DNA of 64,000 bases from Prochlorococcus marinus str. MIT 9313. GTDB lineage: Bacteria; Cyanobacteriota; Cyanobacteriia; PCC-6307; Cyanobiaceae. The translations under genes were made by a program, and so were the position numbers. Positions 9,326 to 19,685 of the stretch are shown here, piece after piece. Below the pieces are notes generated by a model that was not told the DNA's origin, searched no databases, and worked only from the letters and a program-made list of their open reading frames with translations. The stretch is taken from positions 1,801,347-1,865,346 of the forward strand of contig NC_005071.1 in the NCBI RefSeq assembly GCF_000011485.1. Direction: 5' to 3'. Within the stretch, counting starts at the first letter, position 1; every line of letters begins with the position of its first letter.

Positions 9326-10846
9326 ATGCTCAGCTCTGATCGTGACCATTTCTTTGAGATGGCTGCTAGTGGTGCCAATTTCATTCCTTTGGCCCGCAGT
9401 TGGCCAGCGGATCTGGAGACTCCTCTAACAACTTGGTTAAAAGTTGGGGCAGATCATCCCCCTGGGGTCTTACTCGAATCGGTCGAAGGGGGTGAAACTC
9501 TTGGGCGCTGGAGTGTGGTGGCCTGCAATCCACTTTGGACAGCCACCTGCCGAGGGAAACACCTCACACGTCGTTGGCGAGAAGGACGAACCGATGAAGC
9601 CATCGGCAACCCTTTTGAAGGCCTCAGGCAATGGCTTGCTCCTTATCGCACCGCAACCCTGCCAGGCCTACCCCCCCTTGGCCAGCTCTATGGAATGTGG
9701 GGTTTTGAACTGATCAAGTGGGTTGAACCCACAGTGCCCGTTCACTTAAGGGACAACAACGATCCGCCTGATGGCATCTGGATGCTGATGGACAGCATCT
9801 TGATCATTGATCAAGTTAAACGCCTCATCACTGCCGTGGCATACGCAGACCTGAGTGTCGAGCAAACGGCTAACGAAGCTTGGGACAAGGCACAAGCACG
9901 CATTCAAGACCTAGAAAAGTGCATGGCGGAACCACTTGCGCCGATTCAGCCACTGCAATGGCAACCAAAAAGTCAATCTCCACCTTCCACCATCAGTAAC
10001 TACAGCCAACAAGGCTTTGAGGAGGCAGTTCAAACCGCCAAGCAACACATCGCCGCAGGTGATGTGTTCCAGCTTGTAATCAGTCAACGGCTGGAGACCA
10101 GAGTTCCTCAACAGCCACTTGAGCTCTACAGAAGTCTGCGGATGGTGAATCCTTCTCCATATATGGCTTTCTTTGACTTCGGCGACTGGCAGCTGATTGG
10201 CTCAAGCCCGGAGGTCATGGTCAAGGCGGAGCCTGTCGCCGATGGCATTAAGGCCAGCCTTCGGCCTATTGCCGGCACGCGTCAGCGTGGCGGCAACGAA
10301 CTTGAGGACCACAATCTTGAAGCAGAGTTGATGGCAGATCCCAAGGAACGTGCCGAGCATGTGATGTTGGTTGATCTTGGCCGCAATGACCTTGGACGCG
10401 TTTGCAGGCCGGGCAGTGTGATGGTGAAAGAGCTGATGGTGATCGAGAAATATTCCCACGTCATGCACATCGTCAGTGCAGTGGAAGGTGTGCTTGCCAA
10501 AGGCAAGGATGTTTGGGATCTACTCATGGCCTCATTCCCAGCAGGCACGGTCAGTGGCGCCCCAAAAATCAGAGCCATGCAGCTCATTCATGAGCTCGAA
10601 CCCGACTCAAGAGGACCTTATTCAGGTGTGTATGGGTCCATCGATCTCAACGGTGCTCTGAATACAGCTATAACCATTCGCACAATGATTGTGCGGCCCC
10701 ATCCTGAAGGCGGCTGGCAAGTCAAGGTTCAAGCAGGCGCTGGTGTGGTGGCCGATTCCATCCCCACCAAGGAATACGAAGAGACCCTCAACAAGGCAAG
10801 GGGAATGCTCACAGCCCTGGCCTGCCTCGAGTCCCACAAGTCATGA
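9326..10846 (+). CDS. trpE: Anthranilate synthase component I
   Basis: The 506-aa protein has an N-terminal Anth_synt_I_N domain and a C-terminal chorismate-binding domain. Motifs include FQLVISQRLETRV, GSSPEVMVKAEP, RPIAGTRQRGGNELEDHNLE, DLGRNDLGRVCRPGSV and FPAGTVSGAPKIRAMQLIHE. It converts chorismate plus ammonia or glutamine to anthranilate, the first step of tryptophan synthesis, with a TrpG partner coded elsewhere. The stop overlaps the following gshA start (ATGA at 10843-10846), implying coupled translation. The psaD-trpE adjacency is characteristic of marine picocyanobacteria. Confidence 0.97.
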   Translation: MLSSDRDHFFEMAASGANFIPLARSWPADLETPLTTWLKVGADHPPGVLLESVEGGETLGRWSVVACNPLWTATCRGKHLTRRWREGRTDEAIGNPFEGLRQWLAPYRTATLPGLPPLGQLYGMWGFELIKWVEPTVPVHLRDNNDPPDGIWMLMDSILIIDQVKRLITAVAYADLSVEQTANEAWDKAQARIQDLEKCMAEPLAPIQPLQWQPKSQSPPSTISNYSQQGFEEAVQTAKQHIAAGDVFQLVISQRLETRVPQQPLELYRSLRMVNPSPYMAFFDFGDWQLIGSSPEVMVKAEPVADGIKASLRPIAGTRQRGGNELEDHNLEAELMADPKERAEHVMLVDLGRNDLGRVCRPGSVMVKELMVIEKYSHVMHIVSAVEGVLAKGKDVWDLLMASFPAGTVSGAPKIRAMQLIHELEPDSRGPYSGVYGSIDLNGALNTAITIRTMIVRPHPEGGWQVKVQAGAGVVADSIPTKEYEETLNKARGMLTALACLESHKS

Positions 10847-11985
10847 GTACCCGGCTGCTACTTAAGGGGTTCGAAGTGGAGCTGTTCACAGGACGCTTCA
10901 GCGGTGAGCACGTCGGCGTAGCTACTGCCGTAGCAAGCGATCTTGCTGATTTCGTCACAGAACCAGACCACCGAAATCTGGAATACATCACTGAGCCAAA
11001 TCAACACTACGGCCCATTGAGGGAAGCCCTGCTGGCTCCTAGGCGAAGACTACGCCAATGGTTGGTTCCACGGCAGCTCACATTGATTCCTGGTAGCACC
11101 CTCAGCCTGGGCGACAGTCATCACTTTGAACGATCTGATCCGCTCAACCCCTATCACGATTTGATTGAGGCCAACTACGGCACCAGGGTGGTCACCACCA
11201 GTGTTCACATCAACCTAGGGCTTGAAGATCTACCGCTGCTGTTTGCTGCGCTGCGCTTGGTGCGTTGTGAAGCAGCCCTCTTTCTTGCCCTGAGTGCAAG
11301 CTCCCCCTTCCTAGATGGCCAGCCCACGGGAAGCCACTCTCAGCGATGGCTGCAATTTCCACTCACTCCAGAGCGGGTACCACTCTTCCAAAACCATCCT
11401 GACTATGTCGCTTGGGTTGAAGCACAACTAGCCACTGGCACGATGCAAAATGAGCGTCATCTATGGACCTCAGTACGGCCAAACGGACCTCGCCGCCCAT
11501 ATCAACTCAACCGTCTAGAGCTGCGCATCTGCGACTTAATCACCGATCCCGATGTTCTGCTTGCAGTGACTGCCCTAATCGAACTGCGCGTGCTCAGCCT
11601 TCTTCAGAACCCAAGCCAACTGGATCCACTCAAAGTGAGTCGACTAACCACCGATGAACTTGCTGATCTTTGTGATGCAAATGATTCTGCTGTCGCTCAA
11701 ATGAGCCTGGACGCAACCCTGCACCACTGGCGAGATGGGAGCCCCATCCTGTGCCGCTCCTGGATCGAGACAATGCTCGAGGGAATCATTCCGATCAGTA
11801 AAGATCTAGGTCTGGAGAAACAACTTGCACCGCTGCATACAGTCCTAAATAAGGGCAATCAAGCCATGCAATGGCTACAGAGCTATGCCGATGGCAAGTC
11901 TGTGGAGGCTGTCATTCAAGACAGCATTGCCGAAATGAACGCCGAAGAGCTCAACGCAAGCAAAGCCGAGGCCATTTTGGGATGA
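10843..11985 (+). CDS. gshA: Glutamate-cysteine ligase, cyanobacterial GCS2 type
   Basis: The 380-aa protein matches the cyanobacterial glutamate-cysteine ligase family: [20 protein letters not shown] at the N terminus, [14 protein letters not shown] near residues 45-60 and [17 protein letters not shown]. The enzyme joins glutamate to cysteine to make gamma-glutamylcysteine, the committed step to glutathione. It sits between trpE and ppc with 4-bp overlaps at both ends, so the three genes form one coupled unit. There is no shared pathway obvious from the sequence. Recognition is by family pattern and conserved gene order. Confidence 0.88.
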
Positions 11986-14900
11986 TCATGGCCAAACCTG
12001 AGTCCACTAGCGCATCGATGCAGCAGTCTTCCGCCCAAAAAACTGATTGCGAACAACCCAGAGCAATCGGAGAAGGGCAGCAGGCAGGACGCTTACTGCA
12101 GAACCGCCTTGAACTGGTGGAAGACCTTTGGCAAACGGTACTACGCAGCGAATGTCCACCGGATCAGGCAGAACGACTACTTCGACTGAAGCAACTCAGT
12201 GAACCTTTGGCCCTTGAAGGTGCAGATGAGAACAGTGCCAGCAGAGCAATCGTGCTGTTGATCCAAGAGATGGACCTGGCAGAAGCGATCACCGCAGCAC
12301 GCGCCTTCTCCCTCTATTTCCAACTGGTGAATATCCTCGAACAACGGATCGAGGAAGACAGCTACCTCGCAAGTATGTCCTCTGGCAAAGAAAACAACCG
12401 CCAAGACAAACCCTATGACCCCTTTGCTCCACCGCTCGCCACGCAGACAGACCCAGCCACATTCAGGGAGCTGTTCGAACGACTTCGCCGTCTCAACGTG
12501 CCACCAGCTCAGCTGGAGACCCTTCTACAGGAGATGGATATCCGCCTAGTTTTCACTGCTCATCCCACTGAAATCGTCCGTCATACCGTTCGCCATAAGC
12601 AACGCAAGGTTGCAAGCCTGTTGCAGCAGTTTCAATCAGATCCAACAAAATCGACATCTGAGAAAGAAAGCCTGAGACTGCAGCTTGAGGAGGAGATCAG
12701 GCTCTGGTGGCGGACCGATGAGCTTCATCAGTTCAAGCCCTCCGTTCTGGATGAGGTGGATTACGCCCTCCACTATTTCCAACAGGTGCTTTTTGATGCC
12801 ATGCCCCAGCTACGGCGTCGCCTGATCACTGCAATGGCCGAGAGCTATCCGGACGTACACATTCCACAAGCTGCCTTCTGCACGTTTGGATCTTGGGTTG
12901 GATCAGACCGAGACGGCAATCCTTCCGTTACGCCAGAAATCACCTGGCGCACCGCCTGTTATCAACGTCAGCTGATGCTGGAGCGCTATGTCAATGCCGT
13001 TCAAAAACTCCGTGATCAACTCAGCATCTCCATGCAATGGAGCCAGGTAAGTACTCCACTGTTGGAGTCACTGGAAATGGACCGGCTTCGATTCCCCGAG
13101 GTTTACGAGGAACGCGCAGCCCGCTATCGACTCGAGCCTTATCGCCTCAAACTCAGCTACACCCTGGAGAGGTTGAAACTCACTCAACATCGCAACCAGC
13201 AATTGGCCGAAGCAGGCTGGCAAACCCCACCAGAAGGCCTAAACCCCAGCCCCAATCTAATTAATGCGGGAGAAGCCCTTCACTACAAATCAGTAGCAGA
13301 ATTCCGCAGCGACCTAGAACTGATCCGCAACAGCCTGGTCAGCACAGATCTGAGCTGTGAGCCTCTGGATACCCTCTTAAATCAGGTCCACATCTTCGCT
13401 TTCTCACTAGCCAGCCTTGACATCCGCCAGGAGAGCAATCGCCATAGCGATGCTCTCGACGAATTAACCCGCTACCTAAACCTCCCTAAGGCCTATGGCG
13501 ACATGGCCGAAAATGAGCGAGTGCAATGGTTAATGGAGGAACTACAGACTCGCCGCCCCCTGATCCCCTCTGCCGTTATCTGGTCGCCCAGTACAGCCGA
13601 AACGGTGGCCGTGTTTCGCATGCTGCACCGACTGCAGGAGGAATTCGGCAGCCGAATCTGCCGCACATATGTGATCTCAATGAGTCACACAGTTTCCGAT
13701 CTACTCGAGGTGCTGCTGCTAGCCAAAGAAGCCGGCCTCGTGGATCCGGCTGCTGGCCATGCCGAACTGCTTGTGGTGCCCCTCTTCGAAACCGTAGAGG
13801 ATCTCCAGCGGGCTCCAGCAGTAATGGAGGCACTTTTGAGTTCACCTGTCTACCGCAATTTGCTCCCTCGTGTCAGCGAACAGGTCCAACCTCTGCAGGA
13901 GCTGATGCTTGGCTATTCGGACAGCAACAAAGACTCCGGATTTCTATCCAGCAATTGGGAGATCCATCAAGCCCAAATTGCCCTGCAAGATCTAGCTAAC
14001 CGCCAGGGTGTGGCTCTGCGCCTTTTCCATGGACGCGGTGGATCTGTTGGCAGAGGAGGTGGCCCTGCCTACCAAGCAATCCTTGCCCAACCAAGCGGAA
14101 CCGTGCGCGGCCGAATCAAGATCACTGAGCAGGGAGAAGTACTGGCATCGAAATACAGCCTGCCCGAGCTAGCCCTTTACAACCTAGAAACATTCACAAC
14201 GGCTGTCCTGCAAAACAGTCTGGTAACCAACCAGCTAGATGCCACCCCAAGTTGGAATCAACTGATGACCAGACTGGCTGGCCGTTCACGTGAGCACTAT
14301 CGGGCCCTCGTCCACAACAACCCTGATCTGGTGGCCTTCTTCCAACAGGTCACGCCGATCGAAGAAATCAGCAAATTGCAAATCTCCAGCCGTCCTGCTC
14401 GACGCAAAAGCGGCGCCAAGGACCTCTCTAGCCTGAGAGCGATCCCCTGGGTATTTGGCTGGACGCAAAGTCGATTCCTGCTACCGAGCTGGTTTGGCGT
14501 TGGAACAGCCTTAGCCGCTGAAGTCGAATCAGACGCTGACCAGCTTGACCTTCTACGCAGACTGCACCAACGCTGGCCATTCTTCCGAATGCTGATCTCC
14601 AAGGTGGAGATGACCCTTTCAAAAGTAGACCTAGACCTGGCCCATCACTACATGACTAGCCTTGGCCGCGAAGATTACCGTGAAGCCTTTAACCGTATCT
14701 TCGAGATCATCGAAACGGAGTACAGCCTCACCCGCCGGTTGGTCTTAAACATCACAGGACAACCCAGGTTGCTCGCGGCCGATCCCGCCCTACAGCTATC
14801 AGTAGATCTTCGCAATCGCACGATCGTGCCCCTTGGGTTTCTGCAAGTGGCCCTGCTTCGCAAGCTGCGTGATCAGAACCGGCAGCCACCCATGAACGAT

Positions 14901-14996
14901 GCTGGCGATGGTCGCACTTACAGCCGCAGCGAACTGCTAAGAGGCGCACTGCTCACCATTAACGGCATTGCTGCAGGCATGCGCAACACCGGTTGA
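11982..14996 (+). CDS. ppc: Phosphoenolpyruvate carboxylase
   Basis: The 1004-aa enzyme adds bicarbonate to PEP to give oxaloacetate, replenishing the TCA intermediates used for amino acids. Diagnostic blocks are [20 protein letters not shown] (catalytic His), [54 protein letters not shown] (glycine-rich loop), and the invariant C terminus [10 protein letters not shown]. The first ATG (11982) overlaps the gshA stop; a second ATG 6 bp later would give MAKPES. The N-terminal 40 residues are Ser/Gln rich and variable. Confidence 0.98.
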
Positions 14997-15450
14997 AACC
15001 ACCTTGCTTGCCTTTCTTCAACAGCCCGAACTCCCCCCCGGCTTCCGGCTAGACCTTGAACAGCCACCCAATCCTCAAGCACTCAACAAACTTCTCGCTC
15101 GTTGCAGAGAAGCCACTCACACTTCAGAGCAATGGGCCCTGGCCTTTGAGCGAAGCGTTTGGCATCTAAGCATTATTGAACAAGAAAAAGGAACCCTGGT
15201 TGGTTTTGTGCGCGCCACAAGCGACCATGGCCTCAATGTCAACCTCTGGAATCTCGTCGCCCAACCCGGCTCATTACAAGCACAATTGCTTGCAGTTCTC
15301 GTACATCAAGCGCTTGACAATTTGCGCCGAATTCTGCCTGGTTGCAGCATCTCAATATTAGCACCTTCCATCTCCCTCAAAGCATTGCAGGCTCAAGGCT
15401 TCATTATTGATCCAGATGGAATAAGAGCGATGAGTTATCGACTCCGCTAA
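14968..15450 (+). CDS. GNAT-type N-acetyltransferase
   Basis: The 160-aa protein has the layout of a small GNAT acetyltransferase: an [20 protein letters not shown] helix, a [20 protein letters not shown] beta-hairpin, then [19 protein letters not shown] as the acetyl-CoA helix and a C-terminal [20 protein letters not shown] segment. The usual Q/RxxGxG/A loop is replaced by QPGSLQAQL, so cofactor binding is inferred from overall shape. Substrate unknown. It starts with TTG inside the last 29 bp of ppc; the true start could be slightly later. It is followed by the minus-strand tRNA-Arg. Confidence 0.7.
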
Positions 15451-15595
15451 GTCGTCGAGTCAACATCGTTATTGGATCCTTCCTGCAGTTCTCTGCCCAT
15501 CTTTGCTTGACCGACTACAGCCTGAATTGAAATCAGCTCCTCAACTGAACGATACCACTGAAAGCTCTAGAAGAGTATGGGAGCTAAAGCAAATA

Positions 15596-15669
15596 CGAGC
15601 ATGGAGGGACTCGAACCCCCGACCCTCAGAACCGGAATCTGATGCTCTATCCAACTGAGCTACATGCCC
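15596..15669 (-). tRNA. tRNA-Arg (anticodon CCG)
   Basis: Read on the minus strand, the 74-nt sequence folds as a cloverleaf: acceptor GGGCATG pairs with CATGCTC, D arm GCTC/GAGC, anticodon stem TCAGA/TCTGA with loop TTCCGGT (anticodon CCG), T arm GGGGG/CCCTC around TTCGAGT, discriminator G. CCA is not encoded (the next bases are TA). It reads the CGG codon. It lies between the GNAT gene and recF with no same-strand neighbour. Confidence 0.96.
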
Positions 15670-15739
15670 ACAAATATCGGCTGGATGCCGCTATATGAGA
15701 GCAACTCTCAAGCCCCCTCAATCAAGGTACCTTAACCTC

Positions 15740-16875
15740 ATGCCGCTCCAAGACCGATTCGGCTTCAACAGCTCGAACTGCAGGGGTATCGCAATTACAG
15801 CAGGCTTCAGCTGGAGTTGACGGAAAATCGGCTGCTGGTCATTGGCCCCAACGGCATCGGCAAATCCAACCTTCTCGAAGCCATAGAGCTACTCGGCAGC
15901 CTGCGCTCGCATCGCGCCAGCAGCGATCAAGACTTGATCCACTGGGAAGAACAGCGGGCCCTACTTCGCGCCATCGCTGATGACACTGAGAAGCTCGAAC
16001 TGGAATTGCGGCGGCAAGGAGGTCGACAAGCCCGCCGCAACGGCAAAACGCTCACCCGCCAATTGGATCTAATAGGTCCACTGCGTTGCGTGGGGTTTAG
16101 CGCTCTCGATCTCAATCTCGTTCGAGGCGAGCCTGCCCTGCGGCGCCAATGGCTTGATCGCGTCGTACAACAACTTGAACCGATCTATTCAGATCTGATC
16201 AGTCGCTTCAACAAGCTGCTGCGTCAGCGAAGCCAGCTGTGGCGTCAGTGGCGCCACATCCCGATTCAGGAGCGTGATTCCCTCTTGGATGCCTTCGATG
16301 TACAGATGGCTTTAGTCAGCACACGCATTCATCGACGTCGCAGTCGAGCTCTCGCCCGCCTTGAACCACTTGCAGCCCGATGGCAGGAAACCCTAAGCAA
16401 ACACAAGGAACGGTTGCGACTCGACTATCAGCCAGGCAGCCAACTCGAAGGTGAGGAAGCGGAAGAACCTTGGAGGTTGGCGATCGAAACGCAACTCCTC
16501 GGCCAGCGCAGTGAGGAGGAACGGTTAGGAAGTTGCCGGATCGGTCCTCACCGCGACGAGGTGAGATTGCTACTCAACGATTCAGAAGCGCGCCGCTTTG
16601 GCTCAGCAGGACAACAACGAACCGTGGTGCTGGCGCTCAAGCTTGCCGAACTAGAACTCGTAGGCGAACTCTGCGGTGAACCCCCTCTGCTGTTATTGGA
16701 TGACGTGCTTGCGGAACTGGATCCCGGCAGACAGTTGCTGCTGCTCGAGGCTGTAGGAGAGAAACATCAGTGCCTCGTTAGCGCGACCCATTTGGAAGGC
16801 TTCCAGGATGAATGGCAACAACAATCACAGATCATCGAAGCAGGATCTTTAAATCGATCGGAAGAGGTCCGCTAA
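15740..16875 (+). CDS. recF: DNA replication and repair protein RecF (start region frameshifted or non-canonical)
   Basis: RecF is an SMC-like ATPase that loads RecA at gaps. Visible are Walker [16 protein letters not shown], the signature segment [19 protein letters not shown] and Walker [13 protein letters not shown]. The first usable in-frame start is TTG at 15817, but the frame is open from 15736 and the upstream codons encode [20 protein letters not shown], the conserved first strand of RecF. The only nearby ATG (15740) is one base out of frame. Adding one A in the CCAAGA at 15748-15753 would give [14 protein letters not shown]. So either the start codon is unusual (for example ATT at 15757), or there is a one-base deletion or sequencing error. 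Confidence 0.93.
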
Positions 16876-16902
16876 GGTGGCGAGCTGATTTTTATTGCCT
16901 TG

Positions 16903-17376
16903 ATGGAGAGAACCCTGTCTTGCTTGCATCCCAATCCAGGATGGGAAGACACCAATTGCCAAGACAACACAAGCTCCATCAATCACAGCGCCACCGACAT
17001 GGTGGGCAAGCACTGCATCCTCGAGCTTTATGACTGCGATCACGCCAAGCTCAATGACGAAGCCTTTCTGAGAACCACGATCACAACAGCAGCCAAGCGT
17101 GCTGGTGCCACTCTTCTCAATCTGATCACCCACCGATTTGAACCTCAGGGGGTCACAGGGCTTGCCCTTCTAGCTGAATCGCATCTCTCCATCCACACAT
17201 GGCCTGAGAATGGTTATGCCGCGGTGGATGTCTTCACTTGCGGCGATCAAACGATGCCGGAACAAGCTTGTGAGCTCTTACGCCAGGAACTTGGCGCCAA
17301 AAACCATGCATTAAAGAGCTTCCAACGGGAAACACCAGCAGCTCTAGCGACCGCAGTACGCCATCCAAAGGCTTAA
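16903..17376 (+). CDS. speD: S-adenosylmethionine decarboxylase proenzyme, class 1B
   Basis: The protein holds the self-cleavage motif [17 protein letters not shown], in which the Glu-Ser bond is split to form the pyruvoyl cofactor, and the catalytic Cys in VDVFTCGDQ. It makes decarboxylated SAM, the aminopropyl donor for spermidine. From the ATG at 16903 it is 157 aa; from the ATG at 16999 ([14 protein letters not shown]) it is 125 aa, closer to the usual length of bacterial class 1B enzymes. The extra N-terminal 32 residues are Asn/Ser rich, so the later start is possible. It lies 27 bp after recF. Confidence 0.95.
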   Translation: MERTLSCLHPNPGWEDTNCQDNTSSINHSATDMVGKHCILELYDCDHAKLNDEAFLRTTITTAAKRAGATLLNLITHRFEPQGVTGLALLAESHLSIHTWPENGYAAVDVFTCGDQTMPEQACELLRQELGAKNHALKSFQRETPAALATAVRHPKA

Positions 17377-17595
17377 TCAGCTAGCTACAGCGACCTGCTT
17401 AAACCAATACTGAAGCATTTGAGTGATCGTTACAGGCACTTCTAAAAGGCAAGGTGTATCTCAACACCTACTCACATTGCCCCATTCATCCACCTTCCGG
17501 TTCGTAGTGGCTTGAGCTTCAGAGGCTGGTGACTAGTCAAGCCTCCTGTCATGCTCAAACTTATCCAAATACTCTTCTTCTAACCTCAAACTTTG

Positions 17596-17790
17596 CTATT
17601 CCCTTTTGGGATAATCGTCTCTCTTTCTCTCTTCTGAATTAAGAGCTTGCCCCAACCCAATCATCATTCCATTCAGCTCATCAAATCTTTTGTTCATTAG
17701 CCCTAGCATTTTTTCTAAGTCTTTGATGGCTAATTCTGTTTGACTGAGCTGTTCTTGAGACTCCTTCAGCAGTTCCGACGTAGGCTTCAT
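17596..17790 (-). CDS. Putative small coiled-coil protein (64 aa)
   Basis: An ATG-started 64-aa frame encodes a hydrophilic, strongly helical protein. Heptad-like spacing of Leu/Ile/Met from residues 7 to 45 (ESQEQLSQTELAIKDLEKML) suggests a coiled coil, followed by a charged tail (SEERKRDDYPKRE). It is not a shadow of another gene, as no other frame of comparable quality overlaps it. I recognise no family. It lies alone in a gene-poor, AT-richer interval and lacks a clear ribosome site, so it could be a strain-specific gene or a decaying remnant. Confidence 0.45.
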   Translation of the reverse strand: MKPTSELLKESQEQLSQTELAIKDLEKMLGLMNKRFDELNGMMIGLGQALNSEERKRDDYPKRE

Positions 17791-18243
17791 CGCAAATCTT
17801 GAAAAGTATTTGAATACAAAGAAATTTCCTAGCTAAATAGTGACCACAACGTTCTAACCATTTGACCAAGTCGTTCCAACCACTTATCTACAACCACAAC
17901 AAACACTGGATATTTAGAGAAGGAAGATAAGAGCCTAGTCAATACAAATCCCGGAGCGAGAGAATGATTCAACATGAACACAGGTTCGGTTTACTCTCCA
18001 TTTCTTAGCCATTAGCAATGTTATAAATACCATCTGCTTAAAGGCCCTTATAAGTCAAGGGGTAGTTGCCAGGGCATCTAAGAGCTAGGTCTTCAAGTTC
18101 CGTTTTTCACCGAGAGGGAAAGGGCGTTCAGCAGGAAAAAACTGCTAATTCTCCCTCCCATGTGGCTCCCAAGCAGCCTCACTAGCTGCTGGCATTTGAT
18201 GTGCAGAAATGCTCATGGTTGATTCTGCAAAAGTCTGTATTGT
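17791..18243. other. Gene-free interval, AT-rich
   Basis: This 450-bp stretch is richer in A and T than its neighbours and has many stops in all frames. The only structures I see are short: for example AGCAG at 18130-18134 with CTGCT at 18142-18146. No tRNA, recognisable small RNA or repeat was found. It probably contains the promoter of the small coiled-coil gene at its left end. Confidence 0.5.
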
Positions 18244-18465
18244 TTGCGAGCTGGAAGGGCAGCCGAAGGTTTGCCACCAGCACACCCAAACAGCATTGAG
18301 TACTTGGATAAGAACACAGCCATTCGTGAGGCAGAGGTGCTTCGGATTGAGGCATCCCTTGCCGCAAAGCCCCATAGCCAACCAACCTTGGCCAACCTCC
18401 CAGCCACCAAGAAAACGACTAGTAGTCGCTCTGCTCGCCCTGAATCAAGCTCAAAGCAAAACTAA
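18244..18465 (+). CDS. Possible small or remnant protein (73 aa)
   Basis: The frame begins at TTG and encodes a helical middle (YLDKNTAIREAEVLRIEASL) followed by a Ser/Lys-rich tail (ATKKTTSSRSARPESSSKQN). Codon usage looks coding-like. A second plus-strand frame starting at ATG 18209 overlaps it one base out of phase, so the two could be halves of one frameshifted gene. I recognise no family and see no ribosome site. Treat it as a weak candidate. Confidence 0.3.
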   Translation: MRAGRAAEGLPPAHPNSIEYLDKNTAIREAEVLRIEASLAAKPHSQPTLANLPATKKTTSSRSARPESSSKQN

Positions 18466-18769
18466 AAGTCCTCCGTTTTTCCTGCCTTATCAAGATGCAG
18501 GCCTACAAGGAATAGGGCATCTCAACAGCCACCCTTGTTAGCCATCGCGGCCTAAGAGCCGGCAAAGCTAGCTCTAGCTAGCTGATTCCCTCTCAATCTT
18601 CAAATCAAGCTGTTGTTGCTACTCGCCCAGCTGATTAAGCAGCGAGAACGACCTTTCAGGATTGTGGTCTATGGCACATCAGCCACAGCAGCAAGTTCAA
18701 TCATCCACAGATAGCAACTCAGTCAAGAGGAGTCGCGAAAGGGATACAGCCGCAAGCCATTGCAAGCCT
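18466..18769. other. Gene-free interval downstream of larE
   Basis: About 300 bp between the doubtful frame above and the 3' end of larE. Long frames here run only antisense to larE and are discarded. A pair of short repeats of the form GCTAGCTCTAGCTAGCTG lies near 18566-18583. No terminator with a clear T-run was found for larE. Confidence 0.4.
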
Positions 18770-19636
18770 TCAATTCACTTGGCCAGTGCGATTGAGCTTG
18801 CCACTGACCAAACCTTCCAGATCAAGGCTGATGGAGGTGAAACCCAGCGCAAGGAAATGCGCGACGACCTGCTCACGATCCAACTCAAGCAGCACATCCT
18901 CAATCCGATCAGCGGGAACTTCAATGCGTGCAGCCAAGCCCTGGCTGCGCACTCGCACCTCAGCAAAACCAAGCGTTCTTAACCAGGCTTCAGCCAGACC
19001 AACCTGACGCAATCGTTGAGCGTTGATGCTATTGCCATAGGGAAAACGTGATGCCAGGCAGGGCTGCGCAGGCTTATCCCACCAAGGGAATCCAAGAGCT
19101 CGTGACATCTGACGTACACCTGCCTTGCCGATCTCTAATTCAGCCAGCGGAGAACGCACACCCGCCTGACGGCCCGCCTCAATGCCAGGCCGATGCTCTC
19201 CCAAGTCGTCGTGATTCACGCCATCCACCACCTGAGCTCCACCGGCTGATTGCGCAATCGAGCCCAGATGCCGATGTAACTCACGCTTACAAGCAAAACA
19301 ACGGTCTGTGGGATTGCTGCTATAGGCCGGATCATCCAATTCCTGAGTCATGCATTCCTGGTGACGAATCTCAAGCCAGGCAGCCTGCTGACGGGCCTCA
19401 TCGAGAAGCTCAGGGGCAAGTGCAGGAGAAACCCCTGTCACAGCAAAGGCTTGAGGTCCAAGTTGTTCCCGCGCAATCGCTGCCACTAGTGCACTATCAA
19501 CTCCACCGGAATAGGCCACACAAACACGTCCAAAACTGACAAGACGCTTGCGCAACATCTGCAACTGGGCATACTCCCGCTCCGGCAGAGGTTCCAACTG
19601 CCGAAACACCGCTGCACCAGCCGTCCCAGCAACCAC
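18770..19636 (-). CDS. larE: ATP-dependent sacrificial sulfur transferase LarE-like
   Basis: The 288-aa protein is a PP-loop ATPase with VAYSGGVDSALVAAIA near residues 38-53, a TDRCFACKRELHRHL cysteine pair, and the family motif KPAQPCLASRFPYG. In LarE proteins a cysteine in this last motif is sacrificed as sulfur source for the nickel-pincer cofactor of lactate racemase; that this protein does the same is inferred. No larA, larB or larC lies nearby. GTG start; a start at the later internal Met (MLRKRL) is possible. It is divergent from the cobalamin-type gene with a 49-bp gap. Confidence 0.85.
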   Translation of the reverse strand: MVAGTAGAAVFRQLEPLPEREYAQLQMLRKRLVSFGRVCVAYSGGVDSALVAAIAREQLGPQAFAVTGVSPALAPELLDEARQQAAWLEIRHQECMTQELDDPAYSSNPTDRCFACKRELHRHLGSIAQSAGGAQVVDGVNHDDLGEHRPGIEAGRQAGVRSPLAELEIGKAGVRQMSRALGFPWWDKPAQPCLASRFPYGNSINAQRLRQVGLAEAWLRTLGFAEVRVRSQGLAARIEVPADRIEDVLLELDREQVVAHFLALGFTSISLDLEGLVSGKLNRTGQVN

Positions 19637-19685
19637 CTTCTCAGCCCATCGATCTCGTTAAGCTCCAACCGTAGAGGACCCGTCA

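Noticed and set aside
13526-13999. 157-codon plus frame inside ppc
   Set aside because: Shadow of PEP carboxylase; no family resemblance and unlikely composition.
18662-18982. Plus-strand frame opposite larE
   Set aside because: It runs antisense to the conserved larE coding sequence, which fully explains its openness.
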